A stretch of DNA of 64,000 bases from a bacterium (lineage in GTDB: Bacteria; Pseudomonadota; Gammaproteobacteria; Pseudomonadales; Moraxellaceae): NCBI GenBank assembly GCA_029945725.1, contig JAQSDB010000011.1, positions 124,001 to 188,000 on the forward strand, read 5' to 3'. How positions within the stretch are numbered: the stretch's first letter is position 1; every line of letters starts with the position of its first letter. A program made the translations under genes and the position numbers. This document shows positions 46,207-54,888 of the stretch, piece by piece. Under the pieces are notes generated by a model. It was not told the origin of the DNA. It did no database searches and worked only from the letters and a program-made list of their open reading frames with translations.

Positions 46207-48177
46207 ATGAAAAACAAGAATGGTCTGCTGTCCCTTCGCATGGCCCCTCGTGCCGCTGGCTTCGCGCTTGCCACGATCCTTCCCCTGGCAGTCAACACGG
46301 CCTCGGCTTTTGAACTCAATCTGGGTGCAGTGACCGGTTCTCTGGATACCACCTTGTCGTATGGCACGGGCTGGCGTTTGGAGAATCCCAAGGACAATCT
46401 TTCCACGAACTACCCCAACTATGCGGCAGCTGTTCAGGATAACCATCGTACTTTCATCAACAAGAATGATGGCGATGCGAATTTTGATAATAATTCCACT
46501 CCTTTCAGTAATGCCTTCAAGATCACCTCTGATCTTGAGCTGAAGTACGAAAATCTCGGTATGTTTGTGCGTGGTACGGCATTTTACGACACGATAATCA
46601 TGGATGAAGCGCCCAATCGCGCTCACCCCAGCCGTTTTCCTAACTCGGCCAGCTGTAATGTGCAGAATACTTCAGCCACAGCGATTGCTCAGGGCAAGTG
46701 CGGCTTTCCCAGTGAAATTGATGATCACTCCGGTACCAATACGCGCTTCCTTGATGCCTATGTTTATGGCAACTTCGATGTGGCAGGCCACCCATTGAAC
46801 GTGCGCGCCGGTGAGCAGGTTATCAGCTGGGGTGAGGCGTTGTTCCTTCAGGATGGTATCAATAGCGCCAACCCTGTTTCGCTTTCCAAGCTGCGTCTGC
46901 CGGGCGCTGAAGTAAAAGAAGCCTTGCTTCCCCTGCCTATGTTGTATGCCTCGCTGGGTCTGACGGACAAACTGGCGATGGAGGCTTTCTACGAGTTTGA
47001 TTGGGACAACTCCGAATCGGATGACGTAGGGACGTTTTATTCAACGGATGATGCATTCGGAGGGCAGGGTGCCAACCGGATTCTGGTTGAGGCCTCGGCT
47101 CTGGGGGCTGCAACCTATAATGACTTGATTGACGACGGCATGTTGAATGGTTCCACGACATCACCCTATCTGACTAATTCCGCTCTCCCGCACAAAAGTG
47201 TTAATAATCAGGGGCAGTTTGGTGTGGCCTTCCGCTACTCGCTGGACTCAACCGAGTTCGGCTTGTATTACATGAACTACCATAGCCACAAGCCAGTAGC
47301 GCAGGCAACGACGGGAACGCTAAATCCCCTGCTTGGCCCGCTTGCGCCGGCCGGTTATGTCAACTCAACAGTGTATCAACTAGTTTATCCTGAAAACATC
47401 CAGATGATCGGTCTGAGCTTCAGCACCACGGCGGGTGACTTCTCCTTCTCCGGGGAGCTGGCCTACCGTCCGAATGACGTCATTCTTTCCGAGCTTGGCG
47501 ACAATCTGGTGGCTTACAATACGATCGCAGCTGCGTGTTATGGTTCTGGTGTGTGTAATCCGGCCAATGGTTCAAATTTTGGTGACATTCTTGGCATGGT
47601 AAAGCCCGGCCAGACGACCCAAGTTTCTGCTAAGCTTGAAACCTATAATCTGGATCTGGTATCGATTTACAACTTTGGTCCGATGCTGGGTGCCGATGGC
47701 ATGACCGGTGTACTTGAGTATGGCGCCAGCTATATTCCTACCGGCGAACACAGGCACTACGCTTCGACAGCATCGCTGATTAATATTCCTCTTTCTGAAG
47801 TGCCTGTTCCACTACAAGCGGCCATTTGTAGCGCCCCCAAGGTTGATGCCAATAGCTGCATCTCGGAAGGCCCTGCCAATGATTACCTTGACGCGCTTTC
47901 CATGGGTTACCGCATAGTACTGACCTCGACCTACAACGATGCTTTTGCGGGTGTGGCACTCAGCCCCATGATTCGTTTTGCGCATGATTTCCTTGGCAAC
48001 TCGCAGCGTACGGGCAACTTCCTGGAAAATCGCATGGCAGCTACCGTTGGTGTGAGCGCGCTGTATAACCAGGCTTTTGAAGTGGCTTTTGCCTACAACA
48101 CCTTCTGGGGTGCTGAGGGCAGCAATCTTTTGACTGATCGCGACAACATCACGGCAACACTCAAATATTCCTTCTGA
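46207..48177 (+). CDS. DUF1302-type outer membrane beta-barrel protein
   Basis: A 656-residue exported protein: signal peptide (cleavage probably after Ala34, NTASA), then repeated amphipathic beta-strands and a C-terminal TATLKYSF ending in Phe, the usual signature for outer-membrane insertion. The pattern (GSLDTTLSYGTGWRLE, ... FVRGTAFYD..., QVISWGEALFLQDGINSANPV) matches DUF1302 proteins, which are barrels found in Pseudomonas, Marinobacter, Alcanivorax and relatives next to DUF1329 proteins. It is the first gene of a unit with DUF1329, YCF48 and MMPL proteins, and probably forms the outer-membrane part. The transported substrate is unknown. Confidence 0.9.
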   Translation: MKNKNGLLSLRMAPRAAGFALATILPLAVNTASAFELNLGAVTGSLDTTLSYGTGWRLENPKDNLSTNYPNYAAAVQDNHRTFINKNDGDANFDNNSTPFSNAFKITSDLELKYENLGMFVRGTAFYDTIIMDEAPNRAHPSRFPNSASCNVQNTSATAIAQGKCGFPSEIDDHSGTNTRFLDAYVYGNFDVAGHPLNVRAGEQVISWGEALFLQDGINSANPVSLSKLRLPGAEVKEALLPLPMLYASLGLTDKLAMEAFYEFDWDNSESDDVGTFYSTDDAFGGQGANRILVEASALGAATYNDLIDDGMLNGSTTSPYLTNSALPHKSVNNQGQFGVAFRYSLDSTEFGLYYMNYHSHKPVAQATTGTLNPLLGPLAPAGYVNSTVYQLVYPENIQMIGLSFSTTAGDFSFSGELAYRPNDVILSELGDNLVAYNTIAAACYGSGVCNPANGSNFGDILGMVKPGQTTQVSAKLETYNLDLVSIYNFGPMLGADGMTGVLEYGASYIPTGEHRHYASTASLINIPLSEVPVPLQAAICSAPKVDANSCISEGPANDYLDALSMGYRIVLTSTYNDAFAGVALSPMIRFAHDFLGNSQRTGNFLENRMAATVGVSALYNQAFEVAFAYNTFWGAEGSNLLTDRDNITATLKYSF

Positions 48178-48201
48178 TGTCATGATGCTCGCAAGGGCAT
48201 G

Positions 48202-48240
48202 AAGTGCGCTGCAGGCAGGTTTTATGCCTGTAGCGCTTTC
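48202..48240 (+). promoter_or_regulatory. intercistronic hairpin between the DUF1302 and DUF1329 genes
   Basis: A 12-bp stem with one G-T pair (48206-48217 with 48225-48236), followed by TTTC and an A/T-rich stretch. It could be a weak terminator or an mRNA-protecting stem that lets the barrel gene be expressed above the downstream genes. Confidence 0.5.
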
Positions 48241-48275
48241 AAAAAAGATTTTTTGTTTTCTGTGAGGGTTTTATC

Positions 48276-49658
48276 ATGATTAAGAAAATAGTCTGGGCGA
48301 GTGCGGCGCTGGTCGTCTCGCTTGCTGCGACATCCACGCAAGCTGCCGTGTCGGCAGCTGAAGCAGACAAGCTGAAAAGCACATTAACTCCCTTGGGGGG
48401 CGAAAAGGCCGGCAACAAGGAAGGTACCATTCCTGCCTGGACGGGAGGCCTGACAAAGTCGCCATTTCCGAACTACAAGCCAGGCGCACATCAGCCTGAT
48501 CCGTTTCCCGGCGATAAACCCGTTGCCGTGATTACAGCGCAGAACATGAATCAGTATGCGGATAATCTGGCCGAAGGCCAGAAAGCCCTTTTCCGTACCT
48601 ATCCGCAAACGTTCAAGATGAACATCTATCCCAGCCGTCGTACCGAGGCAGCTCCACAGTTTGTGTACGACAATACTTTCAAGTGTGCAACGGCCGCGAA
48701 GGTGAAAGACTGGGGCATTGACGGTTGCGTAGGTGGCATACCCTTCCCGATACTTTCGGGCAGCAATAGTGAGCAGGCGTTGCAGGCGGTGTGGAATCAC
48801 ATCGTGCGCTGGCGTGGCGAGTATATTGTGCGCAAGGCATCCGAGGCGGCTGTTCAGCGTAATGGATCCTACTCACTCGTGACCTCGCAGCAGGAAGTTG
48901 ATTTCCGTTTCTATCATCGCGATATCAAAACGGTAGCACAGCTTAATAACGTACTTTTCAACTATCTCTCGTTTACCACGGCGCCGGCACGTCTTGCTGG
49001 TGGTGCGGTGCTGCTCTGGGAAACGCTGGATCAGCGCAAGGATCAGCGCCAGGCATGGGGTTACAATGCCGGACAGCGTCGCGTGCGTCAGGCGCCCAAT
49101 CTTTCCTATGACACGCCAATTGCTGCCGCTGATGGTTTGCGTACGGCTGACGACACCGATATGTATAACGGTGCCCCGGACAAGTACACATGGAAGCTGG
49201 TGGGTAAAAAGGAAATCTATATTCCTTACAATAACTACAAAATGGGTCAGCCTAACGTCAAGTACAAGGACCTGTTAATGCCTGGTCACGTTAATCCGGC
49301 CTATTTGCGTTATGAGTTGCACCGAGTCTGGATAGTCGAGGGTAGTCTGCAGGCAGGGGAGCGTCATATTTACTCCAAGCGCCGGTTCTATATTGATGAG
49401 GACTCCTGGGGTATTGCGATTGCTGATCAGTATGATGGCCGTGGTGATCTCTGGCGTGTGAGCATGGCTTATCTGAAGTCCTATTACGATGTACCAACGG
49501 TATGGACGGGTCTTGATACTTTCCATGATCTTCAGGCGCACCGTTATCACGTACAGAATCTGGATAGCGAAGAAGACTCTACTCTGGATTTCAGCAAGCC
49601 ATCACCGGGTGATGAATACTTCACGCCGGCAGCGCTGCGCCGTCGCGGTACTCGATGA
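48276..49658 (+). CDS. DUF1329 periplasmic protein
   Basis: A 460-residue exported protein with signal peptide MIKKIVWASAALVVSLAATSTQA. The mature part contains the family pattern LTPLGGEKAGNKEGTIPAWTGGL, later GYNAGQRRVRQAPNLSYDTPIAAADGLRTADDTDMYNGAPDKYTWKLVGKKEIYIPYNNY and HRVWIVEGSLQAGERHIYSKRRFYIDEDSW. DUF1329 proteins are, as I recall, of the LolA/LolB-like lipid-binding fold, which would suit a periplasmic carrier between the MMPL pump and the DUF1302 barrel. GAGGG precedes the ATG. Function is inferred from context. Confidence 0.9.
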   Translation: MIKKIVWASAALVVSLAATSTQAAVSAAEADKLKSTLTPLGGEKAGNKEGTIPAWTGGLTKSPFPNYKPGAHQPDPFPGDKPVAVITAQNMNQYADNLAEGQKALFRTYPQTFKMNIYPSRRTEAAPQFVYDNTFKCATAAKVKDWGIDGCVGGIPFPILSGSNSEQALQAVWNHIVRWRGEYIVRKASEAAVQRNGSYSLVTSQQEVDFRFYHRDIKTVAQLNNVLFNYLSFTTAPARLAGGAVLLWETLDQRKDQRQAWGYNAGQRRVRQAPNLSYDTPIAAADGLRTADDTDMYNGAPDKYTWKLVGKKEIYIPYNNYKMGQPNVKYKDLLMPGHVNPAYLRYELHRVWIVEGSLQAGERHIYSKRRFYIDEDSWGIAIADQYDGRGDLWRVSMAYLKSYYDVPTVWTGLDTFHDLQAHRYHVQNLDSEEDSTLDFSKPSPGDEYFTPAALRRRGTR

Positions 49659-49682
49659 GTTCCTGAAGTAATGGACTACAGG

Positions 49683-49708
49683 AAAAGCCGGAGACCCTCC
49701 GGCTTTTT
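49683..49708 (+). terminator. terminator-like hairpin after the DUF1329 gene
   Basis: An 11-bp perfect stem (49683-49693 with 49697-49707), loop ACC, ending in a short T run. It lies inside the presumed four-gene unit, so the two distal genes may be expressed at a lower level or from their own promoter. Confidence 0.8.
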
Positions 49709-49765
49709 CACATGAAGTTTGTGCGGCATATGTGTTTCATCTTATTTTCTGATTCAAGGCATGCC

Positions 49766-50758
49766 ATGAAAATTTCTTCTTCTTTTATTACGGGGCTTGC
49801 TCTTGCGGTGAGTCTTGCAGGATCAGTTACAACTGCTGCGACAGCAAAGTCCGCAGTCGATCGTCCGGCGGTTGTGTCCGCTAAGGCCAGCCGTTCCTTG
49901 TTGATTGATCTTTCCAAAGCAGGATCACGCCTGGTGGCGGTTGGTGATCGTGGCCATATTCTTTTTTCAGATGATCAGGGTAAAACCTGGGCTCAGGCCA
50001 AGGTTCCTGTATCGGTAATGCTGACCAGCGTGCACTTTCCGAATGCACAAGAAGGCTGGGCAGTTGGCCATAATGGCGTCATTCTTCATTCGTCTGATGC
50101 GGGTGCCAGCTGGCAGTTGCAACGGGCTGACAGAGACAGCGCCAGTGAAAAGGCAGGGGCTCCGTTACTGGGTGTCTGGTTTGCCGATAACCAGAATGGT
50201 TATGCTGTTGGTGCTTACGGTTACTTTCTTGCAACCCATGACGGCGGCAAGACATGGAGCAATAACGCCTCCGCTTTAAAAAACACGGACGGCTGGCATT
50301 TGAATGCCATTCGCGGCATGTCGGGTACCACTACCGTATTTATCGTTGGTGAGCATGGCGTCCTGTTTCGTTCCATGGACAAGGGTGTGACCTGGAGTGC
50401 TCTTGCTTCTCCCTTTGATGGTTCTTTTTTTGGTGTTGCACCAATTGCACCGGATCTGGTGTTGATTTTTGGTTTGCAGGGGAGGCTTTTTGCTTCTTCC
50501 GATCTGGGCGTGCAGTGGCATCAAGTGCAAACGGGTGTTACATCTGGCCTTAATGCGGCAACCCTTCTTGAGGATGGTCGAGTCATTGTGGTGGGTAATG
50601 CAGGTGTCGTGCTTGCCGCCAAAGACCGCTCTTTGAATCTGATTCCTGAAACGCGCAGCGATCGCCAGTCGATAACGGCAATTTTGCCGTTGGCTGGTAA
50701 TGGTTTGTTGACCGCGGGCGATGGTGGGGTTAAGTCCCTGCAGGCAGCAAGCAAGTGA
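49766..50758 (+). CDS. YCF48/BNR-type beta-propeller protein, exported
   Basis: A 330-residue protein with signal peptide (MKISSSFITGLALAVSLAGSVTTAATA) and repeated propeller blades of the YCF48/photosystem II assembly factor type: GDRGHILFSDDQGKTW, GHNGVILHSSDAGASW, GAYGYFLATHDGGKTW, GEHGVLFRSMDKGVTW, GLQGRLFASSDLGVQW. In non-photosynthetic bacteria these occur next to MMPL/DUF1329 genes, probably as periplasmic accessory or scaffold proteins. ATG 49766, after AAGG, is preferred to ATG 49712, which would place 18 residues before the signal peptide. It starts 21 bases upstream of the transporter gene at its 3' end, so the two are cotranscribed. Confidence 0.88.
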   Translation: MKISSSFITGLALAVSLAGSVTTAATAKSAVDRPAVVSAKASRSLLIDLSKAGSRLVAVGDRGHILFSDDQGKTWAQAKVPVSVMLTSVHFPNAQEGWAVGHNGVILHSSDAGASWQLQRADRDSASEKAGAPLLGVWFADNQNGYAVGAYGYFLATHDGGKTWSNNASALKNTDGWHLNAIRGMSGTTTVFIVGEHGVLFRSMDKGVTWSALASPFDGSFFGVAPIAPDLVLIFGLQGRLFASSDLGVQWHQVQTGVTSGLNAATLLEDGRVIVVGNAGVVLAAKDRSLNLIPETRSDRQSITAILPLAGNGLLTAGDGGVKSLQAASK

Positions 50759-50779
50759 TTACCGGCGAGATATGACGAC

Positions 50780-53107
50780 ATGATAATTTCAAAAATCGAA
50801 AATCTAATTTTTGGTGCACGCCGGTTCATCATTGCAATTTTTGCAGTGATTACCGTACTGATGATATGGCAGGTGTCAGGGATAAAAACCGATACCAGCC
50901 TGGAAAAAATGGTGCCGCTGGCACATCCATATATCCAGAATCTTTTTAAGCATAAAGACGAGCTGGGTCTGGGTAACGACGTAAAGATCGCCGTAGCGGT
51001 TAAGCAGGGCGATATTTTCACTCCTGCTTATATCGATATGTTGAAAAACGTGACGGATGATGTTTTTTATCTGTCGGATATGCCGAATCGCGAAGAGGGT
51101 GCTCAGCACTCCATCGTTGATCGCGCCAAGCTGAAATCACTCTGGACGCCAAATGTACGCTGGAGCGAGGTAACGAAGGACGGCTTTCAGGGGGGGGAGG
51201 TTACTCAGGGTTACGATGGTACGCCTGAAGGTATTGAGTCCTTGCGCAGCAATATTCTGCGCTCGGGTCAGGTGGGGCGTCTGGTGGCGGATGATTTCAA
51301 GTCAACCATCATTCAGATTCCTCTGCTCGATGGAGAGAAAATAGACTACAAGCAGCTCTCTGCCAATCTTGAGGTCTTGCGCGAGAAGTATCAGGCGCAA
51401 AATCCCAACGCGGAAATACACATCATTGGTTTTGCCAAGAAGGTGGGTGATCTCATTGATGGCGGTACCAAGATAGCGCTGTTCTTCCTGGCTGCCATTC
51501 TGATCACTTTCGTATTGCTGCTCTGGGAGTTTCGCGACATCAAGAGTGCGTTTGCTGTGGTGGCTTGCTCCATTATTGCCGTGATTTGGCAGTTGGGGGC
51601 TGTGAAGCTGCTGGGATTCGGGATAGATCCGTACTCCATGCTGGTGCCTTTTCTGGTTTTCGCGATTGGCGTCAGTCACTCCGTGCAGGTGGTGAATGCG
51701 GTAGTTCTGGAGACTGCTGCCGGGGCAGACCGTGAATCGTCCGCTCGTCGTGCATTCAGCTCGCTGTTCAAGGCCGGTACCATGGGCCTGGCGATGGAAG
51801 CGATCGGCTTTCTGACCCTGCTGGTTATCCAGATCGATGTGATTCGTGCCTTGGCGATTTCTGCCTTTGTGGGTACGGCTCTGATCGCTTTTACCAATTT
51901 CGTGTTGCTGCCGGTTTTGATGTCCTATGTTCGTATCAGCGACAGCGCCGTTAAGAAACGTCAGGAAAAGAGTCTGCATGTTCCGAAGATATGGACCCTG
52001 ACGGCACGCATGGCCGAAAAGACTCCGGCAATGATTGGTGTCATCGTTGCGGCTGTTTTTCTGGTGGTTGCTGCCATGGTTGCTCATCACGTCAAGATAG
52101 GTGATCTTGATCGCGGCGCGCCCGAATTGCGCGCGAATTCCCGTTACAATCTTGACGACAAGTTCATTACTTCACACTACTCCATCAGTGCTGATGTGCT
52201 GGTTGTGATGGTCGAAACCAAGCCTCAGATGTGCTCAACCTACGCCACACTGGAAGCGATTGATCGCCTGCAGTGGCAACTGGAGAATGTGGCTGGCGTA
52301 CAGTCGGCACAGTCTCTCGTAACGGCAACAAAGCGTATTCAGGCCGGCTTCAATGAGGGCAGTCTGAAGTGGTCTACGCTGGTCGCTGATGATGCCGTAC
52401 TGAATGAAACTGCGAAAAACGTGACGGAACTTTATAACGGCGAGTGCAGCCTGGTTCCGGTCTTTGTCTTTCTGGACGATCACAAGGCGGAAACGCTGGC
52501 GCGCGTAACTCAGTCTGTCGAAGGCTTTGCGAAGGAAAATGATACGGCTGACATGAAGTTCCTGCTGGCCTCGGGTAATGCAGGCATCGAAGCCGCCACC
52601 AATGATGTGATTGCTGCCAGCAAGACTCCCATGCTGTTGCTGGTATACGGCGTGGTAATTCTGCTGTGCTTTGTGGCCTTCCGTTCCTGGCGGCCGGTGG
52701 TCTGTATCGTGCTGCCTCTGGTGCTGACCTCGATGCTTTGCGAGGCATTGATGACCGTGCTTGGCATTGGTATCAAGGTGGCAACCTTGCCGGTGATTGC
52801 GCTGGGCGTGGGTATCGGTGTTGATTATGGCGTCTACATCTATGCCAAGTTCGAGAAGTATCTCAGGGACGGTCAGGGCCTGAAGGAGGCTTATCTGGCG
52901 ACCCTCACCAGCACCGGGCGTGCCGTCCTGTTTACGGGTGTTACGCTGGCGATCGGTGTTTTAACCTGGGTGTTCTCGCCGATCAAGTTCCAGGCTGATA
53001 TGGGTCTGCTCCTGACCGTGATGCTGCTGTGGAACATGCTCGGTGCGCTGATCCTGATTCCGGCACTGGCGCACTTCCTGGTCAAGCCTCAGGATTACCG
53101 CAAGTAG
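50780..53107 (+). CDS. MMPL/RND family inner-membrane transporter
   Basis: A 775-residue polytopic protein in two homologous halves, each with one membrane segment, a large periplasmic domain and a five-segment bundle (about 12 segments in total). The second half has GVGIGVDYGVYIYAKFEKYL, with the Asp-Tyr pair used for proton coupling in RND/MmpL pumps. The first half has FLVFAIGVSHSVQVVNAV, where His replaces Asp, as I recall for this DUF1302-linked subfamily. It is the probable energised pump of the four-gene unit and would move a hydrophobic or lipid-like substrate. A strong terminator follows. Confidence 0.92.
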   Translation: MIISKIENLIFGARRFIIAIFAVITVLMIWQVSGIKTDTSLEKMVPLAHPYIQNLFKHKDELGLGNDVKIAVAVKQGDIFTPAYIDMLKNVTDDVFYLSDMPNREEGAQHSIVDRAKLKSLWTPNVRWSEVTKDGFQGGEVTQGYDGTPEGIESLRSNILRSGQVGRLVADDFKSTIIQIPLLDGEKIDYKQLSANLEVLREKYQAQNPNAEIHIIGFAKKVGDLIDGGTKIALFFLAAILITFVLLLWEFRDIKSAFAVVACSIIAVIWQLGAVKLLGFGIDPYSMLVPFLVFAIGVSHSVQVVNAVVLETAAGADRESSARRAFSSLFKAGTMGLAMEAIGFLTLLVIQIDVIRALAISAFVGTALIAFTNFVLLPVLMSYVRISDSAVKKRQEKSLHVPKIWTLTARMAEKTPAMIGVIVAAVFLVVAAMVAHHVKIGDLDRGAPELRANSRYNLDDKFITSHYSISADVLVVMVETKPQMCSTYATLEAIDRLQWQLENVAGVQSAQSLVTATKRIQAGFNEGSLKWSTLVADDAVLNETAKNVTELYNGECSLVPVFVFLDDHKAETLARVTQSVEGFAKENDTADMKFLLASGNAGIEAATNDVIAASKTPMLLLVYGVVILLCFVAFRSWRPVVCIVLPLVLTSMLCEALMTVLGIGIKVATLPVIALGVGIGVDYGVYIYAKFEKYLRDGQGLKEAYLATLTSTGRAVLFTGVTLAIGVLTWVFSPIKFQADMGLLLTVMLLWNMLGALILIPALAHFLVKPQDYRK

Positions 53108-53127
53108 GCGCAGGTACAGGTTGTGAC

Positions 53128-53155
53128 AAAAAGGCCCTCATATGAGGGCCTTTTT
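53128..53155 (+). terminator. terminator after the MMPL gene
   Basis: A 14-bp perfect palindromic stem (53128-53141 with 53142-53155) with A and T flanks; the central bases would form the loop. Confidence 0.93.
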
Positions 53156-53185
53156 GCTTTGGCTGAAAACTAGTCCCGCACGGGA

Positions 53186-53214
53186 CTGCCAATTTGAACC
53201 CTGGCCCCTATAAT
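53186..53214 (+). promoter_or_regulatory. candidate pyrD promoter
   Basis: -35-like CTGCCA (53186-53191), a 17-base spacer and a consensus -10 TATAAT (53209-53214). Transcription would begin near 53221, which excludes an in-frame start at 53194 for pyrD. A small AGTCCC/GGGACT hairpin (53172-53187) touches the -35 box. Confidence 0.6.
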
Positions 53215-53244
53215 GCGCGCCACTTGTTCTCCGGATGTCTGGAC

Positions 53245-54276
53245 ATGCTTTATCCCCTGGCTCGCCATCTTCTGTTTTGCTTGCCCGCAGAGGCTTCACA
53301 TAACCTGTCACTGGCGGGTATCAGTCTGGCGGAGCGGCTTGGCCTGACGGCTTTGTTGCCGGCTATCCCCGAGAGTCCCGTCAGCTTGATGGGGCTGCGT
53401 TTTCCCAACCCGGTAGGGCTGGCGGCGGGGCTGGACAAGAATGGCGACCACATTAATGGCCTGGCCGCGCTCGGTTTTGGTTTTATCGAGATCGGCACGG
53501 TGACGCCGCGGCCGCAGCCAGGCAACCCCCGGCCTCGTTTGTTCAGGTTGCCGCAGGCCACGGCCATCATCAACCGCATGGGGTTTAACAATCTCGGCGT
53601 AGATCATCTGGTAGGGCAGGTGGAGCGTTGCCGCTACAGGGGTGTGCTGGGGATCAATATCGGCAAGAACTTCGATACGCCTGTGGAAAAAGCAGCGGAT
53701 GATTATCTGATCTGTCTGGATCGTGTTTATGCCCATGCCAGCTATGTCACGGTGAATATTTCCTCGCCCAATACGCAAGGCTTGCGCAGCCTGCAGTCGG
53801 GCGATGCGCTGTCAGCATTGCTGGAGCAGCTCAAGACGCGTCAGAGCCAGCTGGCCACCCGGCATGGCCGGTATGTACCGCTGGTGGTGAAGATTGCACC
53901 TGATCTGGAGCCCTCTGATGTGGTCATGATGGCAGGGCAGCTGCGCCGCTTTGAAATTGACGGAGTGATTGCCACCAACACCACCCTCAGTCGACAGGGG
54001 GTTGAGGGCCTGCCTCATGCTAATGAGGCGGGCGGTTTAAGCGGGCTGCCGGTACGGGAGTCATCGACACGCGTCGTGCGGGAGCTGGTAGTGGCACTGG
54101 AGGGAAAGCTGCCGGTCATTGGTGTGGGTGGCATTACCGACGGCGCCAGTGCGGTGGAAAAAATTGGCAATGGCGCTCAGCTTGTACAGCTTTATACCGG
54201 CTTTATTTACCGTGGCCCGGCCTTGATTCGCGAGGCAGCTGCCGGTATTGCCGCATTGAAGAGGGGAACGGTTTGA
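53245..54276 (+). CDS. pyrD: dihydroorotate dehydrogenase (quinone), class 2
   Basis: A 343-residue inner-membrane-associated flavoenzyme that oxidises dihydroorotate to orotate in pyrimidine synthesis and passes electrons to quinone. It has the N-terminal amphipathic membrane region typical of class 2 ([25 protein letters not shown]), FMN-binding [13 protein letters not shown], and the catalytic serine Ser174 in [11 protein letters not shown]. Ser instead of Cys confirms class 2. The C-terminus has [32 protein letters not shown]. Start 53245 fits the promoter and family length (336-345 aa). A GC-rich hairpin follows. Confidence 0.97.
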   Translation: MLYPLARHLLFCLPAEASHNLSLAGISLAERLGLTALLPAIPESPVSLMGLRFPNPVGLAAGLDKNGDHINGLAALGFGFIEIGTVTPRPQPGNPRPRLFRLPQATAIINRMGFNNLGVDHLVGQVERCRYRGVLGINIGKNFDTPVEKAADDYLICLDRVYAHASYVTVNISSPNTQGLRSLQSGDALSALLEQLKTRQSQLATRHGRYVPLVVKIAPDLEPSDVVMMAGQLRRFEIDGVIATNTTLSRQGVEGLPHANEAGGLSGLPVRESSTRVVRELVVALEGKLPVIGVGGITDGASAVEKIGNGAQLVQLYTGFIYRGPALIREAAAGIAALKRGTV

Positions 54277-54296
54277 ACGGAACCCCTGAAAAGAGT

Positions 54297-54327
54297 GCCG
54301 CCCCGGTGTCGGGGACAACGGGGCGGC
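54297..54327 (+). terminator. GC-rich hairpin after pyrD
   Basis: GCCGCCCCG (54297-54305) pairs with CGGGGCGGC (54319-54327). The T run that follows is poor (TTGGCTTTT), so its role as a terminator is uncertain. Confidence 0.45.
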
Positions 54328-54408
54328 GGCTTGGCTTTTGGGGGCCAATTGAGGGCGGTGACACCCTTTTCTGTTAGAGATCGGGTTCAGCGGTGACAGG
54401 CCTTCCAG

Positions 54409-54612
54409 TCACATATGGGGAACAAGGTGTAGCGCGGAGACTCCGCGATAGCCATCATGCTGATTGGTTCGGCCCTCGCGCCAGCCAGCCATCCAGAATT
54501 GTCGCAAGTTGATGTTTTGGTAGGGGCAGGCATCTTGTGAGCGTCCGGTCAGACCGGCGTTGAAGCCGCGAGAATACAGTAATTCATCACGTTCCCTTTT
54601 TTGTCGCTTCAT
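54409..54612 (-). CDS. rmf: ribosome modulation factor
   Basis: A 67-residue stationary-phase protein that pairs 70S ribosomes into inactive 100S dimers. MKRQKRERDELLYSRGFNAGLTGRSQDACPYQNINLRQFWMAGWREGR matches E. coli RMF (MKRQKR...RGYQAGIAGRS...CPYQ...W..GWREA), with a C-terminal tail about 12 residues longer. AGAGGTG lies about 6 bases upstream of the ATG. The gene is divergent from rlmKL and convergent with pyrD, a neighbourhood shared with other gammaproteobacteria. Expression is expected to rise on starvation; no clear promoter was fixed. Confidence 0.95.
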   Translation of the reverse strand: MKRQKRERDELLYSRGFNAGLTGRSQDACPYQNINLRQFWMAGWREGRTNQHDGYRGVSALHLVPHM

Positions 54613-54888
54613 CGGTTCACCTCTGAAAGATTAACGGGCGATGCGTGCCTTGATTTGCAACAGTCCATGGCACATGCGCTAAAGATGGTTTCCAGTATGC
54701 AGAGGAGCTCCTCTCGGGCGACTGGAATCAAACTCCGCGACGGGCGCGGCGCTGTCTGAATTAGTACGCCCCTCTGTCTGGCTTGTCGATGAATTAATTG
54801 TCATAAGCTTGCGCAGTGATAGGCGCCCCGGCAATACTTTGTTGGCTTTCTTGGCATTACAGCCTAAGCACTTGAAAAAGCAGGATTT

